NCBI GenBank assembly: GCA_035550795.1
Contig: DASZOL010000068.1
Location: 210,589 to 274,588 of the forward strand
Source of the DNA: DASRDR01 sp035550795
Lineage (GTDB): Bacteria > Methylomirabilota > Methylomirabilia > Rokubacteriales > DASRDR01
Reading direction: 5' to 3'
Length of the DNA: 64,000 nt
The position numbers and the translations under genes were made by a program. Shown one piece after another: positions 52,511 to 61,662 of this stretch. Under the pieces are notes generated by a model, which had not been told where the DNA came from, ran no database searches, and was given only the letters and a program-made list of their open reading frames with translations. How positions within the stretch are numbered: position 1 is the first letter of the stretch; the number at the start of each line of letters is the position of its first letter.

Positions 52511-53532
52511 GGCCGCGGCCTCCCGCGCAGGCGCGTGACGAGCTGCCCGGCCGTCCCGACGAGGCCGGTCGGCATGGCGAGGACGAGCGCGACGAGGATC
52601 ACCCCGAGGACGAGCTGCCAGTACACGGTGGTGCCCACGGCCCACACCTCGAGATAGTTGTATACGAACCCGCCGACGATCGGGCCCCAGAAGGTCCGGA
52701 AGCCCCCCAGCACGGCCATGAACACGATCCGGCCGGAGAACGGCCAGTAGAGGACGTCCGGCGTCGTCAGCCCGTTCAGTGGCACCCAGAGCGTCCCGGC
52801 CAGGCCCGTGAAGGCGCCGGAGACGAGAAACGCGACGTACCGGTAGCGCCGCACCTGGACGCCGACGAACTCCGCCCGCACTTCGTTGTCGCGGATTGCC
52901 TGGAGCGCCTTGCCGAAGGGCGAGTGGACGATCACCCACATGACGGCGGTCGACAGGACGAACACCACCAGGACGTAGTAATAGTAGCGGTGCGCCAGGA
53001 ACTCCGTCTTGTCGGCGGACACGCCCAGCGCGTCGGAGACGATGCCGCCGAGCAGGGTGGGAGTGGGCACCCGTAGCCCGTCGGTCCCCCCGGTCACCCA
53101 GAAGAGCTTCAGGGCGAGGCTCCACAGCACCTGCGAGAGGGCGAGGGCGAGGATGCCGAAGAAGATCCGCGTGTAGCGGACGCAGACCGCGCCGATGATC
53201 GCGGCCACGGCGAGCGAGCCGAGCACGCCGGCCACGATGAAGGCCTCCATCGAGCGGATCTCCCAGTACTTCACCAGGAATGCCGCGACGTAGGCGCCGG
53301 TGCCGAAGAAGGCGGAGTGGCCGAAGGACAGCAGTCCGGTGTATCCGAGCAGCAGGTTGAAGCCCAGCGCGGCGATCCCGAAGATGAGCCCGTAGGACAC
53401 CTGGAGCGTCTCGAAGGGCGGGAGCACCTTCGGGAACAGGAGGAGTACCAGGAGGCCGAGGGCGACGCCGATCACGCGGCCCGGGGTGAGGAGGGCCTGC
53501 GTGGCGGATGTGATCGGGCCGGCGATCCTCAT
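52507..53532 (-). CDS. livM: Branched-chain amino acid-type ABC transporter permease LivM
   Basis: 341 aa with about ten membrane helices. The typical motifs are ALGFNLLLGYTGLLSFGHSA near residue 55, the EAA-like loop SPFGKALQAIRDNEVRAEFV, and AGTLWVPLNG with AVLGGFRTFWGPIVGG. It forms the inner-membrane channel with LivH. The ATG at 53532 overlaps the livH stop (ATGA). Confidence 0.95.
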   Translation of the reverse strand: MRIAGPITSATQALLTPGRVIGVALGLLVLLLFPKVLPPFETLQVSYGLIFGIAALGFNLLLGYTGLLSFGHSAFFGTGAYVAAFLVKYWEIRSMEAFIVAGVLGSLAVAAIIGAVCVRYTRIFFGILALALSQVLWSLALKLFWVTGGTDGLRVPTPTLLGGIVSDALGVSADKTEFLAHRYYYYVLVVFVLSTAVMWVIVHSPFGKALQAIRDNEVRAEFVGVQVRRYRYVAFLVSGAFTGLAGTLWVPLNGLTTPDVLYWPFSGRIVFMAVLGGFRTFWGPIVGGFVYNYLEVWAVGTTVYWQLVLGVILVALVLAMPTGLVGTAGQLVTRLRGRPRP

Positions 53533-54404
53533 GCGCGTCCGAAGAGGCCGGCGGGCCGGACGAAGAGGACGACCGCCGCGATGAGGTAGAGGATGGCCAG
53601 CTCGATCTCCGCGAAGTAGGTGATGCCGAGCGTCCGGACCACGCCCACGATCAACGCCCCCACCAAGGCGCCCTCCAGCGACCCCAGGCCGCCGATCACG
53701 ACGACGACGAACGCGAGGATGAGCGCCTCCACGCCCATCCCGAGCACGGCGCCGGAGATCGGCATGACCACGGCGCCGCCGAGGCCCGCCATGAAGCACC
53801 CGATCGTGAACGCCTGGACGTAGACCCGCTTGACGTTGACGCCGAGGGCGGAGGCCATGCGCATGTCCTGGGAGGTCGCCCGGAGCATGACGCCGAACCG
53901 GGTCTTGTAGACGAAGGCCCAGAGGGCGACGGCGGCGATGGCGCCGACCAGGATGACGAAGATGTTGTAGCCGGGGTACGTGGCGCCCAGGATGGTGACG
54001 CTGCCGAGGGCGTCCGAGAGCGCGCTCGCCGTCAGGGGATAGGGCCCCCAGACGAGGCGGAGGAGATCCTCGAGGATGAGGAGGAGCCCGAAGGTGATGA
54101 GGAGCTGGTACTCCTCGGGCCGCCGGTAGAGCGGCCGGAGCATCGTCGGCTCCAGGATCGCCCCGGCCAGGGCGGCGGCGCCCGCGCCGACCAGCAGCAG
54201 GAGGAAGAGCGCCGCCGATTGGAAGGTCCCCGCGGCGAGGCCGATGATCCAGGCGGCCACGTAGGCGCCGACCGCGTACAGGTTGCCGTGCGCCATGTTG
54301 ACGATGCGCATGACGCCGTAGACGAGCGTCAGTCCGCACGCGATCAGAAAGAGAATCGACGCGTAGAAGAGCGAGTTCAGCACCTGGATGACTAGCGTGT
54401 CCAC
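53529..54404 (-). CDS. livH: Branched-chain amino acid-type ABC transporter permease LivH
   Basis: 291 aa with eight or so helices. The opening LNSLFYASILFLIACGLTLV and YGVMRIVNMAHGNLYAVGAY, the loop FGVMLRATSQDMRMASALGV, and VVIGGLGSLEGALVGALIVG are LivH signatures. Its start lies 13 bases inside the end of the upstream 753-aa secreted protein gene, showing that this protein belongs to the operon. Confidence 0.95.
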   Translation of the reverse strand: MDTLVIQVLNSLFYASILFLIACGLTLVYGVMRIVNMAHGNLYAVGAYVAAWIIGLAAGTFQSAALFLLLLVGAGAAALAGAILEPTMLRPLYRRPEEYQLLITFGLLLILEDLLRLVWGPYPLTASALSDALGSVTILGATYPGYNIFVILVGAIAAVALWAFVYKTRFGVMLRATSQDMRMASALGVNVKRVYVQAFTIGCFMAGLGGAVVMPISGAVLGMGVEALILAFVVVVIGGLGSLEGALVGALIVGVVRTLGITYFAEIELAILYLIAAVVLFVRPAGLFGRA

Positions 54405-56653
54405 GGGACCACCTTCACGGGCAGGTCGGTGCGATTGTCGTCGACGGTGAGTGCGAACAGGATCGAGTAGCCGCCCGGCCGGTCGAGCTGCCGGAGGTCG
54501 ACGCGGTAGTCACCCGGATCCGTCGCCTCCACCGTGCCCGTGGCCGCCACGGCGCGATCCGGCCCGATCACGACGTAGTGGCCGATCGGCAGGCTCCGGC
54601 GATCCTGCTCGAGGACGCGCCTGACGAACGGCTCCCGCACGATCCGGGAGTCTCGGCCGAATCGCTCCAGCCGCTCGACGTCGGCCTTGACCACCAGCAC
54701 GTCGGCGCGGATCTCGCTCCCGGTGACGAAGGCGCGGAGCGGCGCCGCGTGGCTGTTGAAGGTGCCCAGCCCGCGGGGATAGGAAAGGTCCCGGAACACC
54801 TGGAGGACGGCGCTGTCGTCCGTCCACCGGGCGAGCCGGTAGGGTCCGTTCGTGACCAGGAAGTGCCCGGATGCGTCGTGGAACGCGCGGAGCGCCGCCC
54901 ACCGCGCCCCCACCTCGGCGGGCGTCACCCGGCCGGCGAGGGCCGCCGGCACGTGACGGCGCCCAGCGAGCTCGTCCAGCAGCCCGCGGAGACGCGGCGC
55001 GAGCGCCCGGTCGCGCACGAGGTCCAGCCACGGGACGCCCCGCGCGCGAGCGCCCTCGCGCGAGAAGGCCGCCAGGCCCCGGGCCACCGCCTCCTCCGCG
55101 AGGGCCAGCACGGGCCAGGGCACGGTCGTCCACGGCGCCGCGATGAGGGCCGCCTCGGCGGGATCCGCCGGCGGCCGGTCGACGAACACCTCGACGATCG
55201 GCACCTCGTAGCTGAGCTTGTCCTCGCCGAACGCGAGCACGTCCGTCTCGGTCCGGAGGATGCGGAGCGCCACGAAGCGCTCGCGCATTCGGGCGGTCGC
55301 CCGCAGGACGGCCGGATCCTGGGTCCGCCAGGCGAGCCCGAGCGCGTAGAAGAGATCGGCCGCCTCCAGCTTCGTGCCGTCGTGGAAGCGGGAGGCGAGG
55401 ACACGGTAGACGACGCGCGCGCCGGCGTGGCGGCCGGGACCCACCGGCCGGAAGACGCCGGTGCCCGGCTCGGGGGCGCGCGCCTCGTCGGGGACCGCCA
55501 GACCTCCCGGGGCGCCGAGCTCCACGGAGGCGACGGTCACGCGGTTCGGCACCCAGCCGGCTCCGTGCGGCGAGGGGAAGAAGGCGGGATCGCCGAGCGT
55601 GAGCCACAGGAGGCGGCCGGCCGGGTCGCTGAAGCCCGCAACCGGGTTCCAGGCCGCCGACGGGCGCTCGGGGACCCCCACCGTGAGCCAGCCGTTCCAG
55701 GGGAAGTCCTTGAGCTTGACCGTCCGGGGGAAGATCGCGGAGGCCAGGCCGGCCTGGGCGTCGTACGCGGCGTTCTCGACCCCGCCCGAGTAGTCGCCGT
55801 TGAGCGATTCCGTCCTGAGCGTGTACCCGGCAATCGTCCGCTCGCACCCGGCGCGAAGCGTGGAGACGAGCTCGCGCTCGAGCGTCAGTCGCTGCGGACC
55901 GGCAAGACCCTCGCCGCTCGCGAGCCGCTCGTGCAAGGCGTCGACCCGCTGCCCGGCGCCGGCGTCCGGCACGCCCGCACGCAGCAGGCGGTACGCGTGG
56001 TGCCAGCCCGTCTTGACCCAGGGCGGGCCCGCGCTCCCGTTCGGGCCCACGGCCGCCTCCGCCCAGAGCGGGGCGACCTCCACGGTCTCGACGGCCGCGT
56101 CCCAGTCGGGGCCGGTGGCCCGCAGGGTCGCCGGGACCAGCGCCGCCGAGCCCGGGTCGCCCGCGCGAACGCGCAGCGGCGGGCCGTCCCACGCGGTGCC
56201 TGCCGGCGCGCTTGCCGCGGCGGCCAGGTCGACGTGCTGGAGGTAGTCCGGGTGATACGGAGTGACCGGGTAAGGATGCCGGTGGTAGTCGGGCGTGCGC
56301 GCCAGGGCGTCGGCCACGGCGTGAGCCGCGACGCAGCGGCGCCCGGCATCCCCGGGAAGCCTGGCCGCCGGGTTGAGCGTGATCACCACGTACGCCGCCA
56401 GTGACGGCACCCGGGCGACGGTGGGCGGCACCGACTGGCTGGCGAGCGGATCGGCGCCGAGATAGGCGTGAAGCGAGCCGTCGGCGAGCTTCGCCGGCGC
56501 CGCGGCCGGGGAGAGCACGCTCAGCGTGATCTCCTGGGGATAGTACGAGGGATAGAAGGGGAACTCGTGACCGGCCCGGACGGGGGCAAGGGAGGCGAGC
56601 CACAGGCCGAGCGCCGCAGCGACCATCGCGACACGGCGCGGGTGGGGCCTCAT
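54392..56653 (-). CDS. Large secreted protein of the liv operon with peptide-SBP-like segments
   Basis: 753 aa with a signal peptide (MVAAALGLWLASLAPVRA). The N-terminal part (FPFYPSYYPQEITLSVLSPA, LGADPLASQSVPPTVARVPS) is of unknown fold. From about residue 400 there are features of family 5 extracytoplasmic solute-binding proteins: SRFHDGTKLEAADLFYALGL, FLVTNGPYRLARWTDDSAVL and LSYPRGLGTFN. A C-terminal beta domain (YVVIGPDRAVAATGTVEATD) follows. It sits between the LivK-type receptor and LivH and overlaps livH, so it probably acts with this transporter, as a second receptor or accessory. I cannot name the family. Confidence 0.85.
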   Translation of the reverse strand: MRPHPRRVAMVAAALGLWLASLAPVRAGHEFPFYPSYYPQEITLSVLSPAAAPAKLADGSLHAYLGADPLASQSVPPTVARVPSLAAYVVITLNPAARLPGDAGRRCVAAHAVADALARTPDYHRHPYPVTPYHPDYLQHVDLAAAASAPAGTAWDGPPLRVRAGDPGSAALVPATLRATGPDWDAAVETVEVAPLWAEAAVGPNGSAGPPWVKTGWHHAYRLLRAGVPDAGAGQRVDALHERLASGEGLAGPQRLTLERELVSTLRAGCERTIAGYTLRTESLNGDYSGGVENAAYDAQAGLASAIFPRTVKLKDFPWNGWLTVGVPERPSAAWNPVAGFSDPAGRLLWLTLGDPAFFPSPHGAGWVPNRVTVASVELGAPGGLAVPDEARAPEPGTGVFRPVGPGRHAGARVVYRVLASRFHDGTKLEAADLFYALGLAWRTQDPAVLRATARMRERFVALRILRTETDVLAFGEDKLSYEVPIVEVFVDRPPADPAEAALIAAPWTTVPWPVLALAEEAVARGLAAFSREGARARGVPWLDLVRDRALAPRLRGLLDELAGRRHVPAALAGRVTPAEVGARWAALRAFHDASGHFLVTNGPYRLARWTDDSAVLQVFRDLSYPRGLGTFNSHAAPLRAFVTGSEIRADVLVVKADVERLERFGRDSRIVREPFVRRVLEQDRRSLPIGHYVVIGPDRAVAATGTVEATDPGDYRVDLRQLDRPGGYSILFALTVDDNRTDLPVKVVPWTR

Positions 56654-56757
56654 GACGGGGTGAACTGGCTCCTCGCGGGCCCGGTCGGGCCGGATCGCGA
56701 TCCTGACGGGAGGAAACCCCGGCGGGCCGCAGCGCCCGCCGGGGTCCGGGGTCTCAG

Positions 56758-58131
56758 TTACGCGGTCGCCTGCGGCCAGGTCTCGTCAATCCACTTGAAG
56801 GTCGTCGTCGGCTCGCCCTTCGGGTAGCCGGGCGGGGCCGTGACCGCGCGGATCGGCACCGCGATGATGCGCCTGGGGTCCGGCACCGGGAACGGGTAGT
56901 CCTTGCTGTTCATGCTGAAGCCGGTGACGGCGTCCTTGTAACCCTGGTGGTTGTCCGCCCGGATGTGGATGTAGCCCGCCGGGGAGTCCCAGGACAGGCC
57001 TTCCAGCATCGCGATGATCGCATCCTCGTCGGGCCACCCGCCCACCAGGCGGTTGGCCTTCTCGATCGCGACCTTCAGCATGTAGAGGGCCGTATACGCG
57101 CCTTCCGCCTCGAAGTTCGGGTACTCCTTCCAACGGTCGTGGAACTTCTTGACGAACTGCACGTTGAGCGGCCACCGGTTGCCCGGCGGGTAAAGGAAGT
57201 GGTAGTTCGCGTGGACGCCGGCCACGATCCCCTCGGGGTGGTCCGACCCGAGCGCGTGCGGCGCGACGCCGAAGGCGAGGGTGGTCGCCACCTTCATCTT
57301 CTTGAAGAGGTCGTAGCGCAGCGCCTGCTTGTAAAACGCGACGTAGTCGCCGCCCCACACCGAGCAAAAGAGGAGATCCGGCTTGGCGGAGATGGTCTTG
57401 GTGATGTGCGCCGTGAACTCGGTCGTCCCGAGCTTCGGCCAGGCCTCCGAGACCACGTCGATCTTGCCGGGGGTGAGCTTCTTCATGACCACGTTGAAGT
57501 GGTCGAAGGCGTTGCGCCCGTACGAGTAGTCGGGGTGGATGTGCGCGATCTTGCGCACCTCCGGCCACGCGGTCGTGGCGGCGATCGCCGCCATCGCCCC
57601 GTCCGCTGACTGGATGTTGGTGCCCCGGAAGACGTAATGGGGGGTCGGCACGGCCTTCTCGAACAGGAAGTCCGTGCAGCCGTCAGTGAAGATCGTCAGG
57701 CACTTCACCTCCTCGGCCACCGGGCCGAGGGCGGGCGTGTTGCCGCTGCTGATGACGCCCGTGAAGCAGTCGATCTTCTCGGACAGCTTCATCCGGCGGA
57801 GCTCCTTGACGTTCGCGTCGGTGCCCGCCGCCTCGTCGGCCTTCAGCGTCTCGATCTGGCGCTTGCCGAGAAGCCCGCCTTCCTTGTTGATCTCCTCCGC
57901 GGCGAGGATGTGGCCCTTGTAGGACTGCTCGCCGAGCACGGCGGCCGGGCCCGTGAAGAAGGTCATGTGGCCGGTCTTGTAGGGCGTGCTCGGGATGTTG
58001 CCCTTCGGCGTGAACTTCTGCTGGGCTTCCGCCGCCTTCGGGGTCACGAGCGACCCGGCACTGGCCGCGGCGGCGCCGACCGTCACGCCCAAACGCTTGA
58101 GAAGATCCCGTCGGGTGACCTGATCTGCCAT
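56758..58131 (-). CDS. livK: LivK-type ABC substrate-binding protein with Tat-like signal
   Basis: 457 aa. The signal has a twin Arg motif (TRRDLLKRLGVTVGAAAASA), suggesting Tat export of the folded protein. The type I periplasmic-binding fold (Peripla_BP_6) is clear: GHILAAEEINKEGGLLG, GVISSGNTPALGPVAEE, IAHIHPDYSYGRNAFDHF and EGAYTALYMLKVAIEKAN. Ligand is unknown; Liv-type receptors also take amides, urea or aromatic acids. AAGGAGGG precedes the ATG. First gene of the liv operon. Confidence 0.95.
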   Translation of the reverse strand: MADQVTRRDLLKRLGVTVGAAAASAGSLVTPKAAEAQQKFTPKGNIPSTPYKTGHMTFFTGPAAVLGEQSYKGHILAAEEINKEGGLLGKRQIETLKADEAAGTDANVKELRRMKLSEKIDCFTGVISSGNTPALGPVAEEVKCLTIFTDGCTDFLFEKAVPTPHYVFRGTNIQSADGAMAAIAATTAWPEVRKIAHIHPDYSYGRNAFDHFNVVMKKLTPGKIDVVSEAWPKLGTTEFTAHITKTISAKPDLLFCSVWGGDYVAFYKQALRYDLFKKMKVATTLAFGVAPHALGSDHPEGIVAGVHANYHFLYPPGNRWPLNVQFVKKFHDRWKEYPNFEAEGAYTALYMLKVAIEKANRLVGGWPDEDAIIAMLEGLSWDSPAGYIHIRADNHQGYKDAVTGFSMNSKDYPFPVPDPRRIIAVPIRAVTAPPGYPKGEPTTTFKWIDETWPQATA

Positions 58132-58402
58132 CGACTACCCTCCTTGAGCTACGCGTGTGTCAGGGGCCCGCGGACAGGTGACCCCGCCCGCTCAGGGCTT
58201 GGCGAGTGTGGCGGCATTCCACCACGCTCCCTTCGGGGGTGTCAAGGCCGACCTGAAGCCGGCGTGAGGTCGACGGAAGCCGACGCCGGGCGCGCGTCGC
58301 GCCGGATCGGCCCACCCGGCGGACGCCCGGGCGCGGGAGGGGCGCATGAACCGCCCCGGGCCGACCCCCCCGGGTGATGTAACCTGACGGCGGGAGGCGG
58401 TC
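58132..58402. other. Divergent intergenic region, liv operon versus aldehyde oxidoreductase
   Basis: 271 bases without a gene. It contains the liv promoter on the minus strand. On the plus strand GGGAGG lies five bases before the oxidoreductase ATG, and a TAACCT (about 58379) might be its -10. Confidence 0.6.
58216..58245 (-). promoter_or_regulatory. Sigma-70-type promoter of the liv operon
   Basis: A perfect TTGACA (58245-58240) and TGGAAT (58221-58216) are separated by 18 bases. The predicted leader to the livK ATG is about 78 bases. Confidence 0.6.
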
Positions 58403-60250
58403 ATGATCGGATACGGCGGGCGGACGCTTCACGTGGACCTCAGCAGCGGCCGGAGCGAGGTGCGCGCGCTCGACGAGCGCACGGCCCGGGCGTTCCTCGG
58501 CGGGAACGGCCTGGCGGCGCGCCTCCTGTGGGAAGCGGCCGTGCCGGGGCTGGACGCCTTTGACCCCTCGAGTCCCGTCGCTCTTGCCGTGGGACCCATC
58601 ACCGACACCCTCGTCCCCGGCAACAGCCGCGCGTGCGTCGCCGCCAAGTCGCCCCAGACGGGCCTCTTCTTCGACTCCACGCTCGGGGGCCGGTTCCCGG
58701 CGACGCTCAAGCGCACCGGCTTCGACGCCGTCGTCGTGACCGGGCGCGCCGCGCAGCCGGTCTATCTCGTCGTGGACGAGGAGGGGGCGACCCTCCGGGA
58801 CGCGCAGGGCGTCTGGGGGAAGACGACGCGGGACGCGGTGGAGGCGATCCAGGCGGCCGACGGCGCCGAGACCGACGTGCTGGCCATCGGGCCGGCCGGG
58901 GAGCACCGCGTCCGCTTCGCGTGCCTCGCGCACTACTGGAAGAACCGCGAGGGCGTGGCCGGCCGCGGGGGCCTCGGCGCCGTGTGGGGCGCGAAGCACC
59001 TGAAGGCCGTCTGCGTCCGGGGAAGCCGCAAGACCGCCGTCGCCGATCTCCCCCGGCTCAAGCAGCTGGTCGACGAGACGCGCGAGCCGATGAAGAAGGG
59101 GACGGCGAACCTCTCGACGTACGGCACGCCGTTCCTCACCGGGCCCATCAACGCCATCGGCGCGCTCGGCGCCTTCAACCTCAAGCAGGAGACCTACGCG
59201 GACTGGGAGGCGATCGACGGCCGCTCCCTCAAGGAGCACTATCACGACCGGGACACGACGTGCCTCAAGTGCCCGGTCGCGTGCGGCAAGCAGTTCGCGG
59301 TGCCGGCGGACATCCCCGTCTACGGCGGCATCCGGGGGAAGATGCCCGAGTACGAGACGCTGTTCGCCTTCGGCTCGATGCTCGGCAACGCGCACGCCCC
59401 CAGCATCGTGCACGCGAACATCCTGTGCGACCTGCTCGGGCTCGACTCGATCTCGATGGGCGTGACGCTGGCCTTCGTGGCGGAGTGCCTCGAGCGCGGG
59501 CTGCTGACGCCGGCCGACGTGGGCGGGCCGTTCGGCTGGGCGGATCACGCGGGAATGATCCGGCTGCTGGAGCAGACGGCGCGCCGCGAGGGCTTCGGCG
59601 ATCGGCTCGCCGAGGGCTCCTGGCGGCTGGCCCGGGAGATCGGGGGGGGCGCCGAGCGGCTGCCCTACGCGGTCAAGGGCCTCGAGCTCCCCGCGCACTC
59701 GGCGCGCGCGCTGAAGGGCATGTCCATCGGGTACGCCACCGCGACGCGCGGCGGGAGCCACCACGACACGCGCCCCACGCCACAGTACGCACAGGGATTC
59801 GATCGCCGCTCGACGGACGACAAGCCCGCCTTCGCGGTGAAGAGCCAGCACTTCACGGCGGTGGACGACAGTCTCGTGATGTGCCGGTTCACGTCCGAGC
59901 GCGGCTTCGGGCTCTTCCTGAACGAGGCGTACGCGGGGCTGCTCTCCGCGGTGACGGGGTGGCCGGTCGACGTCCCCGAGCTCGAGCGGATCGGGGAGCG
60001 CATCGTCAACCTCGAGCGGCTCTTCAACGTCCGGGAGGGCGCCCGCCGGAAGGACGACGTCCTGCCCTGGAAGGTGATGCACGAGCCCATCCCGGACGGG
60101 CCGTCGGCGGGGATGTACTGTCCTCCCGAGGAGCTGAGCGGAATGCTCGACGCGTACTACGCGCTGCGCGGCTGGGACGTCGACGGCGTGCCGACGCCCG
60201 AGCGGCTGACCGACCTCGGGCTCGACGCCGTGCCGGGCGTGCTCCGGTAG
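58403..60250 (+). CDS. aor: Aldehyde:ferredoxin oxidoreductase (tungstopterin) family
   Basis: 615 aa, full length. The N-terminal beta domain (GYGGRTLHVDLSSG, FLGGNGLAARLL) binds the bis-pterin cofactor with VPGNSRACVAAKSPQTG and GRGGLGAVWGAKHLKA. The 4Fe-4S ligands are Cys287, Cys290, Cys294 (CLKCPVAC) and Cys342 (CDLLGLDSIS). It oxidises aldehydes to acids with ferredoxin, or the reverse, in anaerobic or microaerobic conditions. No dedicated ferredoxin or MoaD-like gene is adjacent. Divergent from the liv operon. Confidence 0.95.
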   Translation: MIGYGGRTLHVDLSSGRSEVRALDERTARAFLGGNGLAARLLWEAAVPGLDAFDPSSPVALAVGPITDTLVPGNSRACVAAKSPQTGLFFDSTLGGRFPATLKRTGFDAVVVTGRAAQPVYLVVDEEGATLRDAQGVWGKTTRDAVEAIQAADGAETDVLAIGPAGEHRVRFACLAHYWKNREGVAGRGGLGAVWGAKHLKAVCVRGSRKTAVADLPRLKQLVDETREPMKKGTANLSTYGTPFLTGPINAIGALGAFNLKQETYADWEAIDGRSLKEHYHDRDTTCLKCPVACGKQFAVPADIPVYGGIRGKMPEYETLFAFGSMLGNAHAPSIVHANILCDLLGLDSISMGVTLAFVAECLERGLLTPADVGGPFGWADHAGMIRLLEQTARREGFGDRLAEGSWRLAREIGGGAERLPYAVKGLELPAHSARALKGMSIGYATATRGGSHHDTRPTPQYAQGFDRRSTDDKPAFAVKSQHFTAVDDSLVMCRFTSERGFGLFLNEAYAGLLSAVTGWPVDVPELERIGERIVNLERLFNVREGARRKDDVLPWKVMHEPIPDGPSAGMYCPPEELSGMLDAYYALRGWDVDGVPTPERLTDLGLDAVPGVLR

Positions 60251-60543
60251 CGACCGCGCCGCCCGGCGCCTGCGGCTCGCACGCCACCCGCCGTCGCGGT
60301 GCCGCCCTCTCGGCCCGGGCGGTCACCCGCGTGCGCGCCCTGCCGGCGGAGACCCGCCGCGCCACGCCGGATGGCGCTCAGCGGCTGCTGCGGGAGCGAG
60401 GATGAGGGGCCGAGTGGACGAGCGGCAGCGAAAGGGGTAACTTAGCAGGCAGACAAAGAGGAAACGGATAGCAGAGGAGGTGGTGTCATACGCAGTCTCG
60501 ACCCTCGCGTGACCGGCGAACCCGGGTCGCCCACCGGCGGGTT
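60251..60543. other. Intergenic region before the toxin-antitoxin pair, with an AT-rich leader
   Basis: 293 bases. No gene is supported in the first 170 bases. From about 60431 the composition turns AT-rich. TAACTT (60438-60443) may be a -10, and a near-perfect AGGAGGTG (about 60475-60482) is followed by a 20-codon open stretch (IRSLDPRVTGEPGSPTGGL) ending exactly at the antitoxin start, but without a standard start codon. Confidence 0.4.
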
Positions 60544-60918
60544 GTGAAACGGATGGCGGTACTGGCGCATCCGGTCCCGCTGGAGCGGGCCGTCGAGGCC
60601 GCCGACGTGGTGCACGCGCTCCGCCAGTTCGGACTTACCCAGGCGTCGATCGCGCTCGCGACCCAGGCCTCTCCCCGATCCGTGCGGAACTGGCAACGGA
60701 CGTCCGCGATCAGGCCCCAGGCCGAGGATCGACTGCGCGATCTCCGGGAGATCACGCTGCTCCTCCAGGAGACACTGACGCCGCGAGGAGTGGGGCAGTG
60801 GCTCCGCGCGCGCAACCGGCTCCTCGGCGGCCGCCGGCCGCTCGAGGCCCTAGCCGCTGGCGAGACCAAGACCGTGCGGGAGGCCGCAGCCGCCTACGTC
60901 GAGGGCGCCTACGTCTGA
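60544..60918 (+). CDS. Xre/MbcA/ParS-type antitoxin of a RES-Xre system
   Basis: 124 aa. A central HTH (FGLTQASIALATQASPRSVR, NWQRTSAIRPQAEDRL) is followed by the DUF2384 (ParS/MbcA) toxin-binding tail (WLRARNRLLGGRRPLEALAA, GETKTVREAAAAYVEGAYV). Such antitoxins block the RES toxin active site with the C-terminus and repress their own promoter. It starts at GTG 60544 (ATG 60553 alternative). The toxin gene follows 28 bases later. Confidence 0.92.
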   Translation: MKRMAVLAHPVPLERAVEAADVVHALRQFGLTQASIALATQASPRSVRNWQRTSAIRPQAEDRLRDLREITLLLQETLTPRGVGQWLRARNRLLGGRRPLEALAAGETKTVREAAAAYVEGAYV

Positions 60919-60946
60919 TCCGGGTGGCGGCATCGCCGCTGCCCGG

Positions 60947-61492
60947 GTGCGGGTCTTCAGCGGCCGGGTCTGGCGCCAGTGCGCGCCGACGCGGCGTCTC
61001 CGGGACGTGGCCTCCCCCGCCGCCGGGCCTGGCCGGTACCATCGCGCGGGAGGCTCCGGCCCGTGGTACGCCTCGACAACCGAGCGCGGGGCGTGGGCCG
61101 AGCTCTTTCGCCACCATGTGTCCGCAGAGATCTCACCGTTCGAGATTCGACGCCGGATCGGCCGCACGCGGGTCGAGAGCCTCAGGGTGCTCGACCTGAC
61201 CGATCCCGAGGTGCGCCAAGCCCTGGCGCTGACCGAGGCCGATCTCACGGGCGATGACCTGACCCGGTGCCAGGCGCTCGGGGACGCTGCCCGGACGGCC
61301 GGATTCGAGGGGATTCTCGCCCCGTCCGCCGCGCTGACCGGCGAGATCATCTTGGTCGTCTTCGCGGGGGCCATCGCCAAGGTGACCGAGGAGCACTCGC
61401 GCGTACAGCGCGCTCCGGCTGGCCTGCGAGCCCTGGTGCCCCGCGTCCGGCGGCTGGACCGCGCGCCGGCGCCTGATCGCCCCGACGCGTGA
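60947..61492 (+). CDS. RES-domain toxin (NAD+-degrading type)
   Basis: 181 aa. The RES domain shows RVFSGRVWRQ, GRYHRAGGSGPWYASTTERG with the Arg/Tyr of the active site, AWAELFRHH with Glu, and later DLTDPEVRQALAL, CQALGDAARTAGFEGILAPS and EIILVVF. RES toxins such as MbcT consume NAD+. The first residue is a GTG at 60947; a tight coupling to the antitoxin is not seen (28-base gap), but order antitoxin-toxin is standard. The Arg/Pro-rich tail beyond about 150 is variable. Confidence 0.9.
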   Translation: MRVFSGRVWRQCAPTRRLRDVASPAAGPGRYHRAGGSGPWYASTTERGAWAELFRHHVSAEISPFEIRRRIGRTRVESLRVLDLTDPEVRQALALTEADLTGDDLTRCQALGDAARTAGFEGILAPSAALTGEIILVVFAGAIAKVTEEHSRVQRAPAGLRALVPRVRRLDRAPAPDRPDA

Positions 61493-61662
61493 CCTGATCA
61501 AGACGTCGAATCTCGTGGGCTGGTCGACCGGGATCCGTCGGGCCCCTCGGAGGATGCGAGGGATGGTCAGCTAGCGCTGCCGGGACACCTCGGGTGGCAC
61601 AGCCGGTCAAGTCCTCGTGGTGGCGACTCCCGCCGGCACCCGCAGCGGCCAGGTGGACTCCG

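Noticed and set aside
60251..60405. A possible small MoaD-like gene after the aldehyde oxidoreductase.
   Set aside because: The open frame lacks a start and the MoaD C-terminal Gly-Gly; the translation is Arg/Ala-rich shadow.
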